Positions 1 through 5,395 of a stretch of 6,267 nucleotides of DNA are shown piece by piece. Made by a program: the position numbers and the translations under genes. The notes under the pieces were generated by a model. That model made no database searches. It saw only the letters and a program-made list of their open reading frames with translations, and was not told the origin of the DNA. The stretch comes from JBGPLH01 sp041486365 [NCBI: Thermodesulfobacteriota bacterium] (lineage in GTDB: Bacteria; JAUYMQ01), in the NCBI GenBank assembly GCA_041486365.1, contig JBGPLH010000201.1, forward strand, positions 1-6,267, written 5' to 3'. Positions within the stretch are counted from its first letter, which is position 1. Each line of letters starts with the position of its first letter.

Positions 1-844
1 ATTCCGCCCGCGTGAGCACCCCCGCGACCTGCTCCCGGTCCAGCACCGGGAAGTCCTGCTGGTAGCCCTCGAGCAGGTGCTGGAGCGCCCGGGACACCGG
101 ATCGTGGACGTCGAGCGTTCGGAAGTCCGTGATCATCACGTCCCGCACCGGCACGTTGTGGAACGCCGAGCGCATGGTGATCATGGCCGCTTCCTGCTCG
201 GCGCCGATGTACACGAAGAGCGCGATGAAGATCAGGAACGGATTGCCCAGGAGCCCCACGAGGCCGAACAGGAGCGCCATCCCCTGCCCGATCCGCGCGG
301 CGATCTGCGTGGCGCGCACGTAGTCCATCCGCTGCGCGAGAAGCGAGCGCAGCACGCGACCGCCGTCCATGGGGAAGGCGGGGAGCAGGTTGAAGCCGGC
401 GAGAAAGACGTTCACCATCATGATCCGCTCGAGCAGCGACCCCTGCGTCACGCCGAGCTGTCGCACGGGCTCGACCGTCCCGGTCCAGCGCAGCCAGAGA
501 TAGATCGCCCCGGCGATCACCAGGTTCACCACGATCCCGACGATCGAGACGAGGAACTCCTGCCGGGGCTCCTCCGGCATGCGCTCCATGCTCGCCACGC
601 CGCCGATGGGCAGGAGCGTGATGTCGCGCACCTTGATCCCGTAGTGCCGGGCCACCAGGCTATGAGAGAACTCGTGGAGCAACACGCAGAAGAAGATCGC
701 GAGGACGAAGACGAGCCCCCGCGCGATCCCCGGGCCGCCTTCGTTCGCGTGCACGATGGCCACGAACAGGAGGAGCAGGAAGAAGGTCGCGTGGATCCGG
801 ATGGGAATGCCGAAGATCCGGGCGATCTGGAAGGACCATTTCAT
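1..844 (-). CDS. Site-2 protease family protein (peptidase M50B) with C-terminal CBS domain, 3' end cut by window edge
   Basis: Intramembrane zinc metalloprotease; relatives cleave membrane-bound substrates such as anti-sigma factors inside the lipid bilayer, but the substrate here cannot be told. Read from the ATG at 844, 281 codons are visible and the frame is still open at base 1. The zinc motif HEFSH is at residues 57-61 within a hydrophobic helix (about 43-62). The second active-site motif NLLPAFPMDGGRVLR lies at 152-166, with D160 the expected third zinc ligand. Other membrane segments are near 19-33, 97-119, 141-157 and 187-212. From about residue 230 (VPVRDVMITDFRTL) the sequence is the start of a CBS domain, as in the Rip3/archaeal S2P branch, where CBS modules bind adenine nucleotides. 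A Shine-Dalgarno AGGAG at 854-858 sits nine bases ahead of the ATG. Family assignment is firm; the role is inferred from the family only. Confidence 0.93.
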   Translation of the reverse strand, partial: MKWSFQIARIFGIPIRIHATFFLLLLFVAIVHANEGGPGIARGLVFVLAIFFCVLLHEFSHSLVARHYGIKVRDITLLPIGGVASMERMPEEPRQEFLVSIVGIVVNLVIAGAIYLWLRWTGTVEPVRQLGVTQGSLLERIMMVNVFLAGFNLLPAFPMDGGRVLRSLLAQRMDYVRATQIAARIGQGMALLFGLVGLLGNPFLIFIALFVYIGAEQEAAMITMRSAFHNVPVRDVMITDFRTLDVHDPVSRALQHLLEGYQQDFPVLDREQVAGVLTRAE

Positions 845-904
845 CGGATAGGTCTCCTGGAGCGCCCGGCGGCTTCACGGGCGGGATCTCTCGCTTTCCG
901 CAAG

Positions 905-933
905 ACCGTAGGAGCCTCCCGGAAGAGCGTCAA
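905..933 (-). promoter_or_regulatory. Candidate sigma-70-like promoter for the site-2 protease
   Basis: On the minus strand, TTGACG (complement of 928-933) and TACGGT (complement of 905-910) are separated by exactly 17 bases. The -35 box matches the consensus at five of six positions, the -10 only at three. It lies in the 125-base gap between the chrB-like stop and the protease start and would give a leader of about 50 bases. That leader contains a 6-bp hairpin (863-868 with 878-883) and the AGGAG at 854-858. The promoter is supported only by motif and position. Confidence 0.33.
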
Positions 934-969
934 GAGCGGCGGTCGCGGGGGTGCCGTCCGCCTGCCCCA

Positions 970-1404
970 TCAGCCTCCCGTTTCGCGCAGACCCGCGTAG
1001 AGCGCATCGTAGAGAAAGGACGCCCGATCGAGCGTGTCGTGGTCATCCGATGCGACGAGCGGGAAGCCTGCCGAGATCGCGCGGAGCCCGGCCGACTCGG
1101 GAGTGATCCCGATCTCGTCGGCGAAGTCCGCGCCGCGCACGATCCGCGCGAGACGGCGGAGCGCCGGGTCCTCCGGACAACGCTCCTCCACGAGGACCTC
1201 GAAGGAGCAGCGGCCCCCGGCGTCCCGGTGCGCGTACGTGGCGCCGGGCGCGTCGAACCCCGTCGCGCCGTCGCGCGCCTGGATCGCGGCCACCTCCTCC
1301 GGCTCCACGAAGAGGAACACCGCTTCCGGATCGATGAAGCGGCGGATCAGCCACGCGGTGGCCGCGCGGTTCACGCGGATCCTCCTGCGAGTCACCCAGG
1401 TCAT
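970..1404 (-). CDS. ChrB C-terminal-domain protein (chromate resistance family)
   Basis: A 144-residue protein resembling the C-terminal domain of ChrB, the chromate-responsive regulator/resistance protein. Recognisable stretches are the opening WVTRRRIRVNRAATAWLIRR at 3-22 followed by FIDPEAVFLFV (23-33), GATGFDAPGA (46-55), GGRCSFEVL (63-71), ALRRLARIVRGAD (81-93), AGLRAISAG (105-113) and LYDALYAGLR (131-140). It is complete as a stand-alone domain: the N-terminal ChrB half is absent, and no chrA transporter is visible in the window. As I recall the family, the first motif usually reads VDRxACPWLI; here D is N and the Cys-Pro pair is Thr-Ala, which could mean altered chemistry. The gene starts 19 bases after the TPR gene stops, so the two may be cotranscribed. 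A second possible start (GTG at 1374) has a better ribosome binding site; I keep ATG 1404 because the conserved WVT segment lies upstream of the GTG. Function beyond family membership is unknown. Confidence 0.85.
   Translation of the reverse strand: MTWVTRRRIRVNRAATAWLIRRFIDPEAVFLFVEPEEVAAIQARDGATGFDAPGATYAHRDAGGRCSFEVLVEERCPEDPALRRLARIVRGADFADEIGITPESAGLRAISAGFPLVASDDHDTLDRASFLYDALYAGLRETGG
1372..1386 (-). promoter_or_regulatory. Internal Shine-Dalgarno and alternative GTG start of the ChrB-like gene
   Basis: The complement of 1381-1386 is AGGAGG, a full-consensus Shine-Dalgarno, followed after six bases by a GTG codon (complement of 1372-1374) that is codon 11 of the ChrB-like frame. The annotated ATG at 1404 has only a short GAGGA three bases before it. 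Initiation at the GTG would yield 134 residues beginning MNRAATAWLI. Family conservation upstream favours the ATG; the ribosome-site strength favours the GTG. Confidence 0.4.
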
Positions 1405-1423
1405 CGATCCTCGGGTGCCGTCC

Positions 1424-2407
1424 TCACGGCCCGCCCGTCCCCTCCAGGCTGCTCGGGAGTCTGGGGGGCGGGGTCGCGGCGGGCCCCGGCGGGAGCGGCA
1501 CGCCGCGGCCCGAGAGCTTCCGGGCCTTCTCTTCCTTCCCCTCCGCCTGATACACCACCATGAGGTTGTTCAGGATCATCCCTATCGTGGGGTGATCCGG
1601 GCGATAGGATTTCTCGGCGATGGCCAGGGCGCGCTCGAGCGTCGACTCGGCCTCCGCGTACTTTCCCCGGTCCAGCGCCAGCATCGCGCGGTTGTTCAGC
1701 AGCGACACGAGCTCGGGGTTGCTGCCGCCCTTCTTCTTCTCCACGAGCCGGATCGCGCGTTCGTAGGACTGATCCGCCTGCTCGTATTTCCCCCGCGCCC
1801 GCTCCAGATCGCCCAGCGTCGAGAGCGCGGGCGCCAGATCCGGGCTGTCCTTGCCCATCGTCTTCTCCTCGATGGCGAGCGCGCGCCGCGCGAGCGGTTC
1901 CGCTTCCGCATAGCGCGCCTGCGTGACGTACAGCGACGCGAGGCTGTCGAGCGACGCCGCCACGTTCGGGTGGTCCGGGCCGAAGGATTTCTCCGAGATG
2001 GCCAGCGAGCGCTTGTAGAGCGACTCCGCCTCCGGGTAGCGCCCGAGGTTCTGGCTCACGGAGCCGAGGTTGCCGAGCACCACGGCCACATTCGGGTGAT
2101 CGGGGCCGACGGCGCCCTCCACGATCGCCAGCGCTTCGCGGTACAGCCGCTCGGCCTCCGCGTAGCGCCCCTCGGCGCTCAGCGCGGCGGCCCGCGTGGT
2201 GAGATCGTTCACATTGGGTGCGGGCGCCGCCGCAGGCGCCCCCACGGACGGCTCCGTCCGCGCCAGCGCCCGATCGGGCGCCGACCCCAGCCAGCCCGCC
2301 AGCGCCGCCACTACTAGGACGAGCGCAACGCTCGGGGTCAGGCTTGACTTATTGACTTTTGGTGAGCGCGGCACACCCGTAGACGATGATCCAACCGAGC
2401 TCAGCAT
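1424..2407 (-). CDS. Exported TPR-repeat protein (kinesin-light-chain-type repeats)
   Basis: A 327-residue protein made of TPR repeats, which form helical scaffolds for protein-protein contacts. After a Ser-rich N-terminus, residues 26-40 (SVALVLVVAALAGWL) form a hydrophobic segment ending in a signal-peptidase-like ALA at 47-49, so it is probably secreted to the periplasm. An Ala/Pro linker (about 56-65) leads to five repeats of 42 residues starting at 80, 122, 164, 206 and 248, each with G-[RK]-Y-x-[EQ]-A-[ED] and a second helix. The tail (301-327) is Pro-rich. GPDHPN or RPDHPT links repeats 1-2, 2-3 and 5; the third and fourth linkers diverge (GKDSPD, GGSNPE). I chose ATG 2407 over GTG 2425 because AGGAG lies ten bases upstream of it. 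Residues 1-25 are encoded by the inverted-repeat element next door, so the original N-terminus may have been replaced. The binding partner is unknown. Confidence 0.85.
   Translation of the reverse strand: MLSSVGSSSTGVPRSPKVNKSSLTPSVALVLVVAALAGWLGSAPDRALARTEPSVGAPAAAPAPNVNDLTTRAAALSAEGRYAEAERLYREALAIVEGAVGPDHPNVAVVLGNLGSVSQNLGRYPEAESLYKRSLAISEKSFGPDHPNVAASLDSLASLYVTQARYAEAEPLARRALAIEEKTMGKDSPDLAPALSTLGDLERARGKYEQADQSYERAIRLVEKKKGGSNPELVSLLNNRAMLALDRGKYAEAESTLERALAIAEKSYRPDHPTIGMILNNLMVVYQAEGKEEKARKLSGRGVPLPPGPAATPPPRLPSSLEGTGGP
2334..2358 (+). repeat. Left terminal inverted repeat, 25 bases
   Basis: Starts GGGGTCAGGC and ends ATTGACTT; it is the exact reverse complement of 2730-2754. Inside it TTGACTTA is followed directly by TTGACTT, a short tandem duplication. 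It is AT-richer than its surroundings. It overlaps the 5' end of the TPR coding region and encodes about residues 17-25 of that protein on the minus strand. Confidence 0.9.
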
Positions 2408-2417
2408 CTCTCTCGAT

Positions 2418-2422
2418 CTCCT
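2418..2422 (-). promoter_or_regulatory. Shine-Dalgarno of the TPR gene, located inside the inverted-repeat element
   Basis: The minus strand reads AGGAG here, ten bases upstream of the ATG at 2407. It decides the start against the in-frame GTG at 2425, which overlaps this site and has no good upstream purine stretch. The site lies within the 2334-2754 element rather than in DNA shared with the TPR gene. Confidence 0.5.
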
Positions 2423-2678
2423 CACGCCACGGCGCGACGCCCCGGCGATGCGCCGAGCGTTCGTGACCGAGGCGATGACCCGACCCGATCAACGTCCCAC
2501 AGCACGCTTCGAGCGTCAAGGAGTCCGTCGCGTGCCGTGCTTGCGCTCCTCTCCTGCCGGACCAGAGAGCGGACCGCATCACTCCAGCGATGAGGTACAT
2601 GATCGCTTCACACCTTCGGTGACCAACGCATCGAGGCGCGGGTGATCTCGGTCCGAGAAGAAGGGACGTCGCGGGGGA

Positions 2679-2696
2679 CGCGTTCTCAGGAACGCG
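2679..2696. repeat. Perfect hairpin within the element
   Basis: CGCGTTC (2679-2685) and GAACGCG (2690-2696) are perfect reverse complements around the tetraloop TCAG. It sits 33 bases inside the right terminal repeat. Part of it can alternatively pair with TGAGAA at 2713-2718 (TTCTCA 2683-2688). A hairpin near a short conserved end word is typical of REP-type sequences. There is no T-run, so it is not a standard terminator. Confidence 0.5.
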
Positions 2697-2729
2697 GATG
2701 AGCGGGGACGTGTGAGAATCAGAGAGCGT

Positions 2730-2754
2730 AAGTCAATAAGTCAAGCCTGACCCC
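2730..2754 (-). repeat. Right terminal inverted repeat, 25 bases
   Basis: Exact reverse complement of 2334-2358. Outside it the + strand continues aatccccaatccc, so CCCCAAT occurs twice in tandem from 2751. It ends 58 bases beyond the actF stop codon, so the insertion lies downstream of the ACIII operon and does not break it. Confidence 0.9.
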
Positions 2755-2812
2755 AATCCCCAATCCCGCTCGCGCGGGGGATCGCCGTAAGCCTCGGCCG
2801 TCGGGGAGGCGC
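2755..2812 (-). other. Short actF 3' flank with two hairpins, possible weak operon terminator
   Basis: Directly after the actF stop, GAGGC at 2806-2810 can pair with GCCTC at 2791-2795 around a ten-base loop. Further on, CCCGC at 2765-2769 pairs with GCGGG at 2774-2778, which on the minus strand gives a GCGA (GNRA-type) tetraloop. Neither stem is followed by a T-run on the minus strand, so intrinsic termination is doubtful; they may protect the 3' end or do nothing. Confidence 0.25.
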
Positions 2813-4090
2813 TCAGACGTTGCCGGAGGTGTGCTCGGCGCGCGTGGGGAGCCCCGTGAGCGGAACGATCGGGAACGTCCGCATGAAGGCGATGTAGCAG
2901 AGAATGAACAGCGAGAGGAACCCGACCGTGATGGCCAACTCGGGGGCGCCGAAGGGAAAGCTCTCCGGCTTCTGGTTGAGGGAGGGGACCACCATGTCGA
3001 ACCGCTCGAGGAAGATCCCGAGGAGGATCACGCCGGCGAAGAGGGCGTGCGTGATCGGGTTCATCTTGGCGGCGCGCGTGATCAGCCCCCAGAAGGGGAT
3101 CAGGAAGAGGCAGCAGAGCACCGCGATCGAGAGCCCCGTCCACATCGGATAGCGCCGGATCGCGATGAACTGGGTCTCCAGGGGGAGGTTGCCGTACCAA
3201 ACCACGAGGAACTGGGAGTACATCAGGTACGCCCAGAACACGCAGAATCCGAACATGAGCTTCCCGTGGTCGTGGAACTGGGACTTCGTGATCACGTCCT
3301 CGAGGCCGTAGCGCCGGCGCAGGATCACCGTGGCGATCCCGATGGCGGCCAGGCCGGAGAGCCAGCCGCCCATGAAGTAGTAGGCGCCGAAGAGGGTGCT
3401 GAACCACGTCGGCAGGAGCGACATTACCATGTCGAAGGCGAAGAACGTCACCACGAGCACATAGAGCAGGACGAACTGGGGCGCCAGGTGCGAGCGCCTG
3501 TGCCGCATGATCTCGGCTTCCGCCTCGTCTCCCTGCCAACCGGCCGTGATCCGCTCCGCCACGGTCCGACGGAAGCCCGTGAGCCGGTCCTTGATGTGCG
3601 CGAGGTCGGGGCGCAGGGACGTCTTCACGAGCGTCCAGCCCAGGAGGTACAACGCGAGGAGCCCGCCTCCGCCCCGGAAGATCAGGAACGGCACGTTCAG
3701 ATAGCCGCGCTTGGCTTCGATCAGCGGGTCGTGCGAGTGAATCCACGGGAAGATGTTCTCGCGCCCGAGGATCACCACCCAGTAGAGCAGATAGGAGACC
3801 GGCAGCCAGAAGATGAACCCTTCCGCGATCCGCCGGAGCGGCCCGTGCCACTTCGCCTTGGAGAGCTGCGTGACGGCCGTGAACGTCACGGCGCCGAGCG
3901 AGATGCCCGTGAATACCAGGAAGTTCACGAGGAAGATCTGCCACCCGCGCCCCGGGTTGCTCCCCGAGATCAGCATGACGAAGGTCGCCACGCCCAGGGC
4001 CGTGAGTAGCAGGAGGATCCCGAGGAGGCCCTTGCTCACGGGCTTCTCGACACGGTCGAAGAGATCCAGTCGGACGTTCGGTGCGGACAT
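2813..4090 (-). CDS. actF: Alternative complex III subunit ActF (NrfD-like quinol-side membrane protein)
   Basis: A 425-residue polytopic membrane protein of the NrfD/PsrC superfamily. In ACIII, ActF is one of two such subunits that build the membrane core oxidising quinol. About ten hydrophobic helices can be read: 22-42, 52-74, 91-107, 138-153, 203-224, 232-256, 278-298, 317-336, 347-365 and 386-406. Typical stretches are the N-terminal VEKPVSKGLLGILLL, AFDMVMSLLPTWFSTLFGAY (218-237), DHGKLMFGFCVFWAYLMYSQ (274-293) and the following FLVVWYGNLPLET. A charged loop lies at 155-200. The start ATG at 4090 gives the expected family N-terminus and has AGAGGA at 4094-4099; longer readings into actE run through the repeat region and are not supported. 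It is separated from actE by about 100 bases, whereas the upstream act genes overlap. No oxidase genes follow, so actF appears to close the operon here. Length and motifs fit the family well. Confidence 0.93.
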   Translation of the reverse strand: MSAPNVRLDLFDRVEKPVSKGLLGILLLLTALGVATFVMLISGSNPGRGWQIFLVNFLVFTGISLGAVTFTAVTQLSKAKWHGPLRRIAEGFIFWLPVSYLLYWVVILGRENIFPWIHSHDPLIEAKRGYLNVPFLIFRGGGGLLALYLLGWTLVKTSLRPDLAHIKDRLTGFRRTVAERITAGWQGDEAEAEIMRHRRSHLAPQFVLLYVLVVTFFAFDMVMSLLPTWFSTLFGAYYFMGGWLSGLAAIGIATVILRRRYGLEDVITKSQFHDHGKLMFGFCVFWAYLMYSQFLVVWYGNLPLETQFIAIRRYPMWTGLSIAVLCCLFLIPFWGLITRAAKMNPITHALFAGVILLGIFLERFDMVVPSLNQKPESFPFGAPELAITVGFLSLFILCYIAFMRTFPIVPLTGLPTRAEHTSGNV

Positions 4091-4103
4091 GGTTCCTCTT
4101 GTC

Positions 4104-4184
4104 GGATTTTGTCGGCCCGCGCCATCGGCGCGGGACCTCCGGTTGGATTTTGTCGGCCCGCGCCATCGGCGCGGGACCTCCGGT
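4104..4184. repeat. Two tandem 40-base repeats with strong hairpins between actE and actF
   Basis: Bases 4104-4143 and 4145-4184 are identical over 40 positions, period 41. Each holds an 8-bp perfect stem: CCCGCGCC and GGCGCGGG around ATC, at 4116-4134 and 4157-4175. The 3' side on the minus strand carries AAAA, not T, so they are not canonical terminators for the operon. On the minus strand each copy also reads GGAGG, nine to ten bases, then ATG GCG CGG GCC, an apparent start site whose ATG (4166 and 4125) overlaps the hairpin loop and is out of frame with actF. This could be a REP-like intergenic repeat, an mRNA stability or processing element setting the actF level, or an expandable tandem repeat. 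Confidence 0.85.
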
Positions 4185-4194
4185 CCTGCCCGGA

Positions 4195-4881
4195 TCAGGT
4201 CGCTGGTTTCGCGGCCGGGGCCGCCGGCGCCGGGGCGGGCGCAGCAGGCGCCGCCGGAGCCGTCATCGCCGGCACGGGGACCGCCCCCGGAGCCGCGGGC
4301 GCTGCCGCCGCCGTCAAGGGCTTCACCACGTGTTCCTTCAGCCCCTGCAGGCTGCGAACGTAATTGATCACGTCCCAGCGCTCCGCGGGCTTCACGCGGG
4401 AAGCGTAGGTCGGCATGATGCCTCTCCCCTGCCGGATGATCGCGTAGATCGTGGCGTCCGTGAGCTTCATCGCGTTCTGGGCCTTGGGGCCCGCGAGGGG
4501 AAGGATGTAGAGGAACAGCTTCCCCACCTTTCCGTCCGCATGGCCGGCCGGGCCGTGGCAGGGCGCGCACATGTTGCCGAAGGTCACCTGGCCCCGCGCG
4601 ATGGACGCCGCGTCGATGGGGGTCGGGTTCGAGAGCTTCGCGTCCGCGTCGAGCAGCGTCACCGGCAGATCGCCGCCGTCGACGGGGACCGTTCCCGGCA
4701 CAGGGACCCGCATGGTGGGCATCTTGGGCCCGGGCGCGTCGTAGTCATTCGTGTCGAAGGAGAAGCCGTCCCGGGACTGCTGGTACTTCATCATCTTGAA
4801 CCAGGGGCACCCCGGCAGCGTGAAGCCGGAGACGGCCACCAGGAGGAGGGCCAGAACGGCGAGTCGCGCGGCGTCACGCAT
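4195..4881 (-). CDS. actE: Alternative complex III subunit ActE, mono-heme cytochrome c
   Basis: A 228-residue exported cytochrome c that, in ACIII, sits on the periplasmic face and relays electrons from the complex toward an oxidase or soluble carrier. Residues 7-20 are a hydrophobic signal segment and C25 in the context LPGC suggests a lipoprotein anchor, though Pro at -2 is atypical. The single heme site CAPCH is at 105-109 (GNMCAPCHGPAGHADG). The likely distal ligand is M156 in GRGIMPTYA, and the closing helix WDVINYVRSLQ is at 169-179. Residues 191-228 are an Ala/Pro-rich low-complexity tail not needed for the heme domain. The start overlaps the end of actD by eight bases. I chose ATG 4881; GTG 4890 and TTG 4887 are in frame and nearer the strong GGAGGAGG, so the start may be three codons longer. 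The heme domain and context make the assignment secure. Confidence 0.92.
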   Translation of the reverse strand: MRDAARLAVLALLLVAVSGFTLPGCPWFKMMKYQQSRDGFSFDTNDYDAPGPKMPTMRVPVPGTVPVDGGDLPVTLLDADAKLSNPTPIDAASIARGQVTFGNMCAPCHGPAGHADGKVGKLFLYILPLAGPKAQNAMKLTDATIYAIIRQGRGIMPTYASRVKPAERWDVINYVRSLQGLKEHVVKPLTAAAAPAAPGAVPVPAMTAPAAPAAPAPAPAAPAAKPAT

Positions 4882-5395
4882 ACTCAACACGCACCTCCTC
4901 CGCCCCGAGCCTGCGAAGCGAGCCCTCGACCACCGCCATCTTCTCCCGGGCGCAACTCACGAAGATCCCGATCCGGTCCTCCGAGAACCGCGGGTCGTAG
5001 GCCGGATGGAGCGTGGGCGGGCCGAGCCGTGAGTTGATGAGCAGGCCGATCAGCGACGCGAGACCGCCGAAGAGGATCGTGAGCTCGAAGCCGATCACCA
5101 CGTAGGGCAGCGGCACGCCCGGCGACTTGCCGCCCACGATGATGTTCCAGGTCCAGGAGAGCCCGATTGCCAGGACGAAGCCCGTGACGCAGCCGAGCAG
5201 GCCGCCCGTCAGGGTGAAGTACTTCACCGGGCTCTTGAAGACGTCGAACTCCTCGAGCATGCCGTGGGGAGGCACCGCGGCGAAGATCTCGATCTGTCCC
5301 GCGTAGCCGTCCTTCTTCAGGGCCCGCACGGCCTCCACGGACTTGTGGGCGTCGTCGAAGATCCCCAGGACCCCCTCGTTCGGTTTAGCGCTCAC
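4874..5395 (-). CDS. actD: Alternative complex III subunit ActD (DUF3341 family)
   Basis: A 173-residue small membrane subunit of ACIII. The N-terminal cytoplasmic-type domain (about 7-57) opens GVLGIFDDAHKSVEAVRALK, a ferredoxin-like fold pattern typical of DUF3341. Two membrane helices follow, about 58-80 (KYFTLTGGLLGCVTGFVLAI) and 97-120 (PYVVIGFELTILFGGLASLI). The C-terminal part ends in DPRFSEDRIGIFVSC (134-148) and a short helix-strand segment. The start is the GTG at 5395, which overlaps the actC stop as GTGA; GAGGAGG lies seven bases upstream, inside the end of actC. Its stop lies within the first codons of actE. Readings that begin further upstream are only the other frame of actC. 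In known ACIII structures ActD ties together the two NrfD-like subunits; its exact catalytic role is not settled. Confidence 0.92.
   Translation of the reverse strand: MSAKPNEGVLGIFDDAHKSVEAVRALKKDGYAGQIEIFAAVPPHGMLEEFDVFKSPVKYFTLTGGLLGCVTGFVLAIGLSWTWNIIVGGKSPGVPLPYVVIGFELTILFGGLASLIGLLINSRLGPPTLHPAYDPRFSEDRIGIFVSCAREKMAVVEGSLRRLGAEEVRVEYA

Larger units (their letters stand above)
2334..2754. mobile_element. Small inverted-repeat-bounded element (MITE-like or REP/RAYT-related), no transposase recognised
   Basis: A 421-base segment is bounded by perfect 25-base inverted repeats (2334-2358 and 2730-2754). It fills nearly all of the gene-poor gap between actF and the TPR gene. No frame inside shows a transposase motif: no HUH or tyrosine signature such as the HxH and MPNHxH of REP-associated Y1 transposases, and no DDE pattern. 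One minus-strand frame is open from 2732 to 2349, with both bounding stop codons in the repeats, but I do not recognise its product. I see no clear target-site duplication: outside the left end the sequence is acgctc, outside the right end aatccc. The terminal word (GGGGTCAGGCTTGA...) resembles, from memory, repeats that accompany RAYT transposases in GC-rich bacteria. A non-autonomous relative or a decayed copy is the best reading. Confidence 0.6.

Noticed and set aside
938-962. Possible terminator after the ChrB-like gene (GGCGG pairing with CCGCC)
   Set aside because: Only a 5-bp stem with a 15-base loop and no T-run.
77-1000. Plus-strand open frame opposite the site-2 protease
   Set aside because: Product is His/Arg/Asp/Glu-rich with no domain; the minus strand encodes HEFSH and NLLPAFPMDGG.
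1450-2170. Repeated DNA with about 126-base period as a possible CRISPR or satellite
   Set aside because: The period equals 42 codons and reflects the TPR repeats of the protein; units are diverged and have no spacer structure.
1034-2317. Plus-strand open frame opposite the ChrB-like and TPR genes
   Set aside because: Arg-rich shadow of two well-supported minus-strand genes; its apparent repeats mirror the TPR repeats.
2490-2519. TTGACG on the minus strand at 2514-2519 as a promoter for the TPR gene
   Set aside because: At 17 bases spacing the -10 candidate is GACGTT, which matches consensus at only two positions.
2730-2754. TTGACT words in the terminal repeats as outward or inward -35 boxes
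   Set aside because: No acceptable -10 sequence at 16-18 bases in either direction.
2733-4166. Long minus-strand open frame of 477 codons overlapping actF
   Set aside because: It is a different frame of actF, rich in Arg/Pro/His with no hydrophobic pattern, a GC-rich shadow. actF itself has clear family motifs.
4091-4570. In-frame upstream extension of actF to 585 residues
   Set aside because: The extension runs through the tandem repeats and antisense-like low-complexity frame of actE; ATG 4090 has a ribosome site and matches the family N-terminus.
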